Source of the DNA: Acidobacteriaceae bacterium
GTDB lineage: Bacteria; Acidobacteriota; Terriglobia; Terriglobales; Acidobacteriaceae
Assembly (NCBI GenBank): GCA_003131585.1
Contig: PKVW01000054.1
Span: 1 to 57,661 of the forward strand
Reading direction: 5' to 3'
DNA length: 57,661 bases
Shown here: positions 52,929-57,661 of the stretch, one piece after another
Layout of the letters: every line of letters begins with the position of its first letter
Position numbering within the stretch: the stretch's first letter is position 1
Translations under genes and position numbers: made by a program
Notes under the pieces: generated by a model
What the model saw: the letters and a program-made list of their open reading frames with translations, nothing else
What the model was told of the DNA's origin: nothing
Database searches by the model: none

Positions 52929-53246
52929 CTACCTCACGACTTTTACAAAAATGATGAGGAAGGTGAACAGGACCAGCGACTCGATGAAGGCCAGTCCCAC
53001 GAACAGGGCGATCTGAATTCCGGGACGGGCCGCGGGGTTGCGGGCCAAACCTTCGCACGCCGCGGAAGCGACCCGACCCTGGCCCAGAGCGGCCAGGGCG
53101 GCCGCGAAAGCCATCGCGAAGCCGGAAGTCATTGCCACCCAGTTTACGCCGCCGGAGGCAGCCGCTTCCCCACCTTGGGCAAAAGCGGGCAGGGCAAAGA
53201 GCGAAAACGTCACCATGGTTAAAATCAAGAACACAAATTTACGCAT
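52929..53246 (-). CDS. atpE: ATP synthase F0 subunit c with signal-like N-terminus
   Basis: A 105-residue rotor proteolipid. The N-terminal ~25 residues (FVFLILTMVTFSLFALPAFAQ) form a signal-like helix absent from short c subunits. The two ring helices are VAMTSGFAMAFAAALAALGQG and IQIALFVGLAFIESLVLFTF, joined by the polar loop RNPAAR. The essential carboxylate is Glu in FIES. Gln in ALGQG and the adjacent Ser might suit Na+, but the rest of that motif is not complete, so proton use is the default. It is the last gene of the minus-strand cluster. Confidence 0.95.
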   Translation of the reverse strand: MRKFVFLILTMVTFSLFALPAFAQGGEAAASGGVNWVAMTSGFAMAFAAALAALGQGRVASAACEGLARNPAARPGIQIALFVGLAFIESLVLFTFLIIFVKVVR

Positions 53247-53343
53247 ATTCGAGTCTCCTTAAGAAGTATCGCCAGGAGGTGGTTGACGTCATCCTCGAGC
53301 AGACGCCCTCACGCTGACGAAGCGTTACATAAAGCCGGAACAA

Positions 53344-54072
53344 TCAGTGTTCGTGAGCCGTGGCCTCGCCCAAATACACGCAGGCCAAAATCACGAAAAT
53401 ATAAGTCTGGATCAGTGAAACTCCAATATGAAGCCCTTCAAAAATGATTGGCACACCGATAGGCACCAGGGAAAAAAATACAAGTGTGACCATCTCCCCG
53501 GCGAACATGTTGGCGAACAGGCGAACGGTAAGCGACAACAGGCGGGCGGTGTGGCTGAAGATCTCGATGGGCAACATGAGAGGCGCCAACCACCATACCG
53601 GACCCATGAAATGCTTGAAGTATCCAACGCCATTTTGACGCAAACCCTGGAAGTGATAGTAGAACCAGGTCAGCAACGCGCAGCCCAAGGGAACAATCGG
53701 GACCGCGGTCGGAGATTCGAAACTCGGGACAATGCCGATCAAATTACTGGTGAGGATGAAGAGTCCCAAGGCCACCAGATACGGCTGATACGGGCGATAG
53801 TGATGCCCGATGATTTCTTCGCCCATGTTGCCGATGAAGTCCTCGATACCCTCCATCGTGTGCTGCAACCCGCCCGGTTGATCGACCGAAAGCCGAAGGC
53901 GCACCGCGACGAAGAATGTGATCAGCAACAGCATCACGACCACTTCCATGGCGAAGCTATTGGAGATCGGCGCGGCGGCGTGTTTGGGATGGATGCCCAG
54001 GGCGAGCAGCAAAGAGAGTACGGGCCCGCCAAAGAGGCGGTTGAGCAGCGCGGTGAACCAGAGTTGCTCCAT
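53344..54072 (-). CDS. atpB: ATP synthase F0 subunit a
   Basis: A 242-residue stator channel subunit with about six helices. The conserved regions are present: PAVPIVPLGCALLTWFYYHFQG-like helices (here SFESPTAVPIVPLGCALLTW), then LMLPIEIFSHTARLLSLTVRLFANMFAGEMV, which contains the essential Arg of helix 5 (SLTVRLFANM), and VSLIQTYIFVILACVYLGEATAHEH at the end. It conducts ions with subunit c. It lies about 100 bases before atpE; F0 subunit b and the F1 genes are not in the window. Confidence 0.96.
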   Translation of the reverse strand: MEQLWFTALLNRLFGGPVLSLLLALGIHPKHAAAPISNSFAMEVVVMLLLITFFVAVRLRLSVDQPGGLQHTMEGIEDFIGNMGEEIIGHHYRPYQPYLVALGLFILTSNLIGIVPSFESPTAVPIVPLGCALLTWFYYHFQGLRQNGVGYFKHFMGPVWWLAPLMLPIEIFSHTARLLSLTVRLFANMFAGEMVTLVFFSLVPIGVPIIFEGLHIGVSLIQTYIFVILACVYLGEATAHEH

Positions 54073-54141
54073 ACTTATGACCCCAAACTTACGAACCCAA
54101 ACTTACCATCCCGCAATATCCTGATTACCGGCGTTTTAGAG

Positions 54142-54585
54142 TTAATACCCGCGGCGCAAGGCGGACCACGCTTCAAAGCCCGCTTCCATCACCATCGCCG
54201 CCACCGGCGTGCACAACCCAAACAGAAAGCCTCGAAAGGCTTGAGAAGAACTTGTGAATATAACATAGGCAACGATTCCGGCCAAAAGGTAGCGGAGGAA
54301 AAAATCGTTGACGAGGGAGAATCCGCGGTCGGATTGTTTGGCGTCAACGATGCGGCTGGCCAGCGATTGTACCGCTTTGTTCAGGGATCGAAAGCTCAGG
54401 TAGGCGATCAGGGCTCCGGCGGCGAAGCCGAGACCGGCGATCCATCCGAAGCGCCACGCTGCGCACAGGGTGAAGGCCGCGCCGAGGATGAGCAAGAAAC
54501 GCAGCATTCTGGGAATGGCTGCGGAGAAGAAGCGGTCGGCGGAGGTTTCTGTAGGCGCAGGCGGAGGCGGCGGACTGGAAGTCAT
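54142..54585 (-). CDS. ATP synthase subunit I (AtpI-like) membrane protein
   Basis: A 147-residue protein with a Pro-rich N-terminus (SSPPPPPAPTETS) and about four membrane helices (RFLLILGAAFTLCAAW, LGFAAGALIAYLSFRSLNKAV, FLRYLLAGIVAYVIF, FLFGLCTPVAAMVMEAGFEAW). The FRSLN motif and the position directly before atpB match the AtpI/UncI-type ATP synthase subunit I family, which is thought to help ring assembly or Mg2+ supply. Function in this organism is inferred. Confidence 0.85.
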   Translation of the reverse strand: MTSSPPPPPAPTETSADRFFSAAIPRMLRFLLILGAAFTLCAAWRFGWIAGLGFAAGALIAYLSFRSLNKAVQSLASRIVDAKQSDRGFSLVNDFFLRYLLAGIVAYVIFTSSSQAFRGFLFGLCTPVAAMVMEAGFEAWSALRRGY

Positions 54586-54621
54586 GATTCGCTGTCTTTC
54601 ATTCGCAATACATGCGGCGGG

Positions 54622-54879
54622 TCAGGAGTCTGGCTTGTCGCGGGACAGGGCCGAAGCCATGCGAATCATCTGCGCAAATCCGACGACGGCGCCAAAGATC
54701 ACTCCTGCGAGGTAGAGCCAGTGAGTGTGCAGCCAGTAATCGAGGAGTCTGCCGATTGCGTAGCCAAGAAAGACCGCTGCGGGGATGATGAAGCCGATTT
54801 CGGAATAGCGCGCCGCTGAGACCAAGGCATTGGGCTTGGACGGGCGACTTGGATCTTCGGGGTTCTTATCTTCGGGCAC
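54622..54879 (-). CDS. AtpZ/AtpI-type F0F1 accessory protein
   Basis: An 85-residue protein with two helices (IGFIIPAAVFLGYAIGRLLDYWL and LYLAGVIFGAVVGFAQMIRMA) joined by a short loop, the pattern of AtpZ/AtpI family proteins that sit at the head of F0 gene sets. The LGYAIGRLLD segment is typical. The polar N-terminus is Pro/Asp/Glu-rich (EDKNPEDPSRPSKP). It is followed about 35 bases later by the subunit I gene, so the four F0-related genes probably form one operon. Confidence 0.85.
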   Translation of the reverse strand: MPEDKNPEDPSRPSKPNALVSAARYSEIGFIIPAAVFLGYAIGRLLDYWLHTHWLYLAGVIFGAVVGFAQMIRMASALSRDKPDS

Positions 54880-54992
54880 GACGGGAATGATTTTATCCTA
54901 AGCGCCGGCGGTAACGTCGGCCGGGTTCCCTTCTGGACAGCCCAGCGGCTGCTCCCACGCGAGCTTCAGATGTACCTTCTTGGAGCCGCGTG

Positions 54993-56522
54993 TTATCGGA
55001 TGAGCTTCGCCACCGCGGGATTCTGCGCTATCCCCAGTGACCAGTTCACCAGTTGGATGAAGCGGTCGGGCATGATTCCGATAAAGAGCGTGGCGAATGC
55101 GGTGAGGGCGAGCGCGGCGCGCATGGTCCAACTTACGGGCAGCACTCCTCGTTCTTCGGGCTGGCCCATGAACATGGCGTTGGCCATCTTCAGGTAATAG
55201 TAGAGACCGAACACGGAATACCCCACAGCCAGAGACGCCAGCGCATAGTGTCCGGTTTCGATGAGGCTGAGGAAGATGAAGTACTTGCCCCAGAAGCCGG
55301 CCAGGGGAGGAATGCCGGCAAGCGAGAGCAGGAAGATCAGCATGAGGACGGCTTCGACGGGAGCGCGAGAGTAGAGGCCGTTGAGATCGTCGAGTTCGTC
55401 GCCGATTACGTTGCGGTGGCGCAGCGAGGTGATCACGCCGAAAGCTCCGAGGTTCATAAAAGTGTAGACCAAGAGGTAGATCAGGATGCCCTTGATACCG
55501 TCCGGGCTCAACGCGGTGAGAGTACCGGCGATCAGGCCGAGCAGCATATAGCCGACGTGCGCGATGGAAGAGTAAGCGAGCAGGCGCTTGGTATTGGTCT
55601 GGGTGAGGGCGGCGAAGTTCGCGCCCGTCATGGTGGCGATGGAAACGAAGACCAGCAAGGGAACCCAGGTGGAACGCATGGGGAGCAGTCCCCAGAGCAG
55701 GATGCGCAAGAGCATCGCCCATCCGGCAGCCTTGACGGCCACGGACATGAATCCAGTGATGCAGGTGGGCGCGCCTTCATAAGCGTCGGGCGCCCACTGG
55801 TGGAAGGGGACGGCGGCAATTTTGAACAGCAGGCCGGTCATCGTGGTCAGTAAGGCAATGATCGCGATCGGATTGTGAGGGTCTCTGGCAAGAAGCCGCG
55901 CGAGTTGACGGCTGATGTCGCCCAGGTTCGTGCTTCCGGTGAGACCGTACAGCAGCGACAGACCATAGGCAAAAATGCCGGACGAAAACGCGCCCAGTAA
56001 CAAATACTTCAGCGCCGCTTCGTTCGAGCGGCGGTCGCGGCGCAGGAATCCCACGAGCACGTAGGTGGAAATCGCCATCAGCTCCAGGCCGATGAAGATG
56101 AGCACGATGTCGAAACCGGCGGCCATGCACATCATGCCGACGACCGAGAGCAACATCAGGGTGTAATACTCGCCGTGGTTTTCATGCTCGGTTTTCATGT
56201 AGCGTACGGACATCAGGATGGTGATGGCCGTGCCGGCGAGGAACAGGTAGAAAAAATAGAGAGCGAAGCGGTCCACAAGCATGGTTCGCATCATGGCGAG
56301 CGAACCCATTGAGGCTGAGCGGTTCGCCTGCATCCAGAACTGAATCTTGATCACGCCCCCAGTGGCGAATAGCACTCCAATAAAAGCGGTGACGGCATTG
56401 GCCCACTTGGTCTCGGGCGGAATCATGAGATCGATGAGCAGGATGCCGAGAGCAAACAAAGTGAGCAGAGTGATGGGGAGGGCCAGTACATAGTCGTTCC
56501 AGTTGAATGCGAGCGCGCCCAC
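54993..56522 (-). CDS. nuoN: NADH-quinone oxidoreductase subunit N
   Basis: A 509-residue antiporter-like membrane subunit of complex I with about fourteen helices. The conserved helix-7/8 residues lie in TMTGLLFKIAAVPFHQWAPDAYEGAPT, and the discontinuous helix with RLLAYSSIAHVGYMLLG also matches. It takes part in proton pumping. The GTG start overlaps the nuoM stop by one base (TAGTG), so the two are translationally coupled. About 110 bases separate its 3' end from the first F0 accessory gene. Confidence 0.97.
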   Translation of the reverse strand: MGALAFNWNDYVLALPITLLTLFALGILLIDLMIPPETKWANAVTAFIGVLFATGGVIKIQFWMQANRSASMGSLAMMRTMLVDRFALYFFYLFLAGTAITILMSVRYMKTEHENHGEYYTLMLLSVVGMMCMAAGFDIVLIFIGLELMAISTYVLVGFLRRDRRSNEAALKYLLLGAFSSGIFAYGLSLLYGLTGSTNLGDISRQLARLLARDPHNPIAIIALLTTMTGLLFKIAAVPFHQWAPDAYEGAPTCITGFMSVAVKAAGWAMLLRILLWGLLPMRSTWVPLLVFVSIATMTGANFAALTQTNTKRLLAYSSIAHVGYMLLGLIAGTLTALSPDGIKGILIYLLVYTFMNLGAFGVITSLRHRNVIGDELDDLNGLYSRAPVEAVLMLIFLLSLAGIPPLAGFWGKYFIFLSLIETGHYALASLAVGYSVFGLYYYLKMANAMFMGQPEERGVLPVSWTMRAALALTAFATLFIGIMPDRFIQLVNWSLGIAQNPAVAKLIR

Positions 56523-57661
56523 TAGTTCCGCCCCTTCGTCGATTGCACCGCGGCAGGTGGATTGGTTACCGAGGCTGTGGTCGCGACTTGTGCGGCCGTC
56601 ATTTCATGTGGAACCGCAGGTTGAACCGCGGATTGAATCGCAGGTCGAGCCGCAGGCTGCAGCGCAGCATTCACCGCGCCTCCGGCCTGCGGATTGCGCA
56701 CGTTTTGTACGAGTTGATTCACGGGCTGTTCAAGAATCTGGAAAAACGGCTTGGGATAGAGGCCGATCCAGAAGGCCATAATGAGGAGCGGCACAAACGT
56801 CAGCACCTCGCGCGGCGTCAGGTCGTGCAGCTTTTCGTTCTTTGGATTCGTGACCGTGCCGAAGAAGACGCGCTGGTAGAGCCACAGCAGGTACGCGGCA
56901 GCGAGAACCACGCCAGGCACGGCCCACGCGCCCCACCGCCAGTTCTCCATGAAGGTTCCCTGCAGGATCGTGAACTCGCCAACGAAACCGTTGAGCAGCG
57001 GCAATCCCATCGAGGAGAGGAACATGATCATGGTGATGGTGGCGTAAACGGGCATCACGTTCGAGATCCCGCCGTATTCGGCGATCTCGCGGGTGTGGCG
57101 ACGCTCGTACAGAATGCCGACGATGAGGAACAGAGCGCCGGTCGAGATGCCGTGGTTTACCTGTTGCAAGACCGATCCGCTCAGGCCCGCGGAGTTCAGC
57201 GCGAAGATGCCCAGGGTGCAGAAACCGAGATGGCTGACCGAGGAGTAGGCCACCAGCTTTTTCATGTCCTTCTGCATGAGCGAAACCAGCGCACCGTAGA
57301 GGATGGCGATGATGGAGAGCGCGATCATCCAGCCGCGGACCTTGGTGTGCATCAGCACGTCGGGAAAAAATGGCAGCGAGAAGCGGATGAAGCCGTACGT
57401 TCCCATCTTCAGCAAAACGCCAGCCAGGATGACCGAGCCGGCGGTTGGCGCTTCCACGTGGGCGTCGGGCAGCCAGGTGTGCACCGGCCACATCGGCAGC
57501 TTGACGGCGAACGAAGCGAAGAAGGCGAGCCACGCCCATTTCTGTAAAGCCAGCGGGAAGCCGTGCCGCAGCAACGCCGGAATGTCGGTGGTGCCGGCAT
57601 CCCAATACATCGCCATGATGGCGAGCAGCATCAACACCGAGCCGAGCAGCGTGTAGAGGAA
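56522..57661 (-). CDS. nuoM: NADH-quinone oxidoreductase subunit M (N-terminus cut by window edge)
   Basis: The C-terminal 379 residues of the complex I antiporter-like subunit M; the frame stays open to the last base. Conserved segments are AWLAFFASFAVKLPMWPVHTWLPDAHVEAPTAGSVILAG (containing the pumping-channel Lys region), KMGTYGFIRFSLPFFPD and DMKKLVAYSSVSHLGFCTLG. The C-terminal tail (AAQVATTASVTNPPAAVQ, preceded by Ala/Pro/Gln-rich sequence) is an unusual low-complexity extension of about 60 residues. Directly coupled to nuoN. Other nuo genes probably lie beyond the edge. Confidence 0.97.
   Translation of the reverse strand, partial: FLYTLLGSVLMLLAIMAMYWDAGTTDIPALLRHGFPLALQKWAWLAFFASFAVKLPMWPVHTWLPDAHVEAPTAGSVILAGVLLKMGTYGFIRFSLPFFPDVLMHTKVRGWMIALSIIAILYGALVSLMQKDMKKLVAYSSVSHLGFCTLGIFALNSAGLSGSVLQQVNHGISTGALFLIVGILYERRHTREIAEYGGISNVMPVYATITMIMFLSSMGLPLLNGFVGEFTILQGTFMENWRWGAWAVPGVVLAAAYLLWLYQRVFFGTVTNPKNEKLHDLTPREVLTFVPLLIMAFWIGLYPKPFFQILEQPVNQLVQNVRNPQAGGAVNAALQPAARPAIQSAVQPAVPHEMTAAQVATTASVTNPPAAVQSTKGRN

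Noticed and set aside
52929-53246. Na+-specific ATP synthase c-ring
   Set aside because: Gln and Glu-Ser are present but the Thr and Tyr of the sodium motif are replaced (Leu, Phe), so the ion cannot be called.
1-57661. tRNA, rRNA, tmRNA or a known riboswitch in the gaps
   Set aside because: No cloverleaf, no TTC-rich T-loop consensus and no recognised riboswitch core found by eye; a covariance-model scan would be decisive.

Overview
This window is a GC-rich, densely coded stretch of a diderm bacterial chromosome, most likely from an Acidobacteriota (Terriglobia/Koribacter-like) organism. That placement is an inference. It rests on the futalosine menaquinone genes (mqnA, mqnC, mqnD), a DUF1800/DUF1501 pair, a DUF4097 protein, lipoprotein and Tat signals, F0 ATP synthase genes beside nuoM/nuoN, and several families of short intergenic repeats. 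No rRNA, tRNA, transposase, integrase or CRISPR array was seen.

Layout. At 0-12 kb there is a zinc-finger protein behind an odd repeat leader, then mqnC, a VTT membrane protein and mqnA on the minus strand, followed by dprA, a four-helix bundle gene, topA, an unknown gene, mqnD with a HAD hydrolase, and a GAF/HD-GYP protein. At 12-28 kb lie the DUF1800/DUF1501 pair, a Rieske ferredoxin, a stand-alone nuoB, a GT39-like glycosyltransferase, a DUF4097 protein, a methyltransferase, an orphan NTF2-fold immunity-like protein, a zinc-ribbon protein coupled to an APC permease, a Kelch lipoprotein, a large TPR lipoprotein and a membrane protein with a degenerate M50-like motif. At 28-36 kb are guaA and leuS, then a type Ib DAHP synthase, a YVTN beta-propeller protein and a bacilliredoxin. 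At 36-43 kb are a serine hydrolase, hemQ with an AhpD-like protein, an alkyltransferase-like protein overlapping a YeiH-type exporter, and a STAS protein. At 43-50 kb are a GT1 glycosyltransferase, dnaX-ybaB-recR, a PD-(D/E)XK-like protein and a CHAD-HD fusion. At 50-57.7 kb are a large PilZ-like protein, then on the minus strand nuoM (cut by the window edge), nuoN, two small ATP synthase accessory proteins, atpB and atpE, closed by a bidirectional terminator.

Themes. Respiration is represented by menaquinone synthesis, complex I pieces, F0 and heme synthesis; DNA maintenance by dprA, topA, dnaX, recR and an alkyltransferase-like protein; c-di-GMP signalling by the HD-GYP and PilZ-like proteins.

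The most unusual content is intergenic. (i) Degenerate heptamer or octamer arrays sit at gene junctions, often contain the TAG stop of the upstream gene, and often come as inverted arms around a gap. (ii) A leader made of CTAA-starting units, a conserved ATTCCAATAGA core and a G-tract occurs twice, once directly before the zinc-finger gene. (iii) A double-hairpin element ending in CCCCACAT occurs three times, each time close to a gene start. (iv) A REP-like GGCGCTTCAGCGCC family occurs at least seven times.
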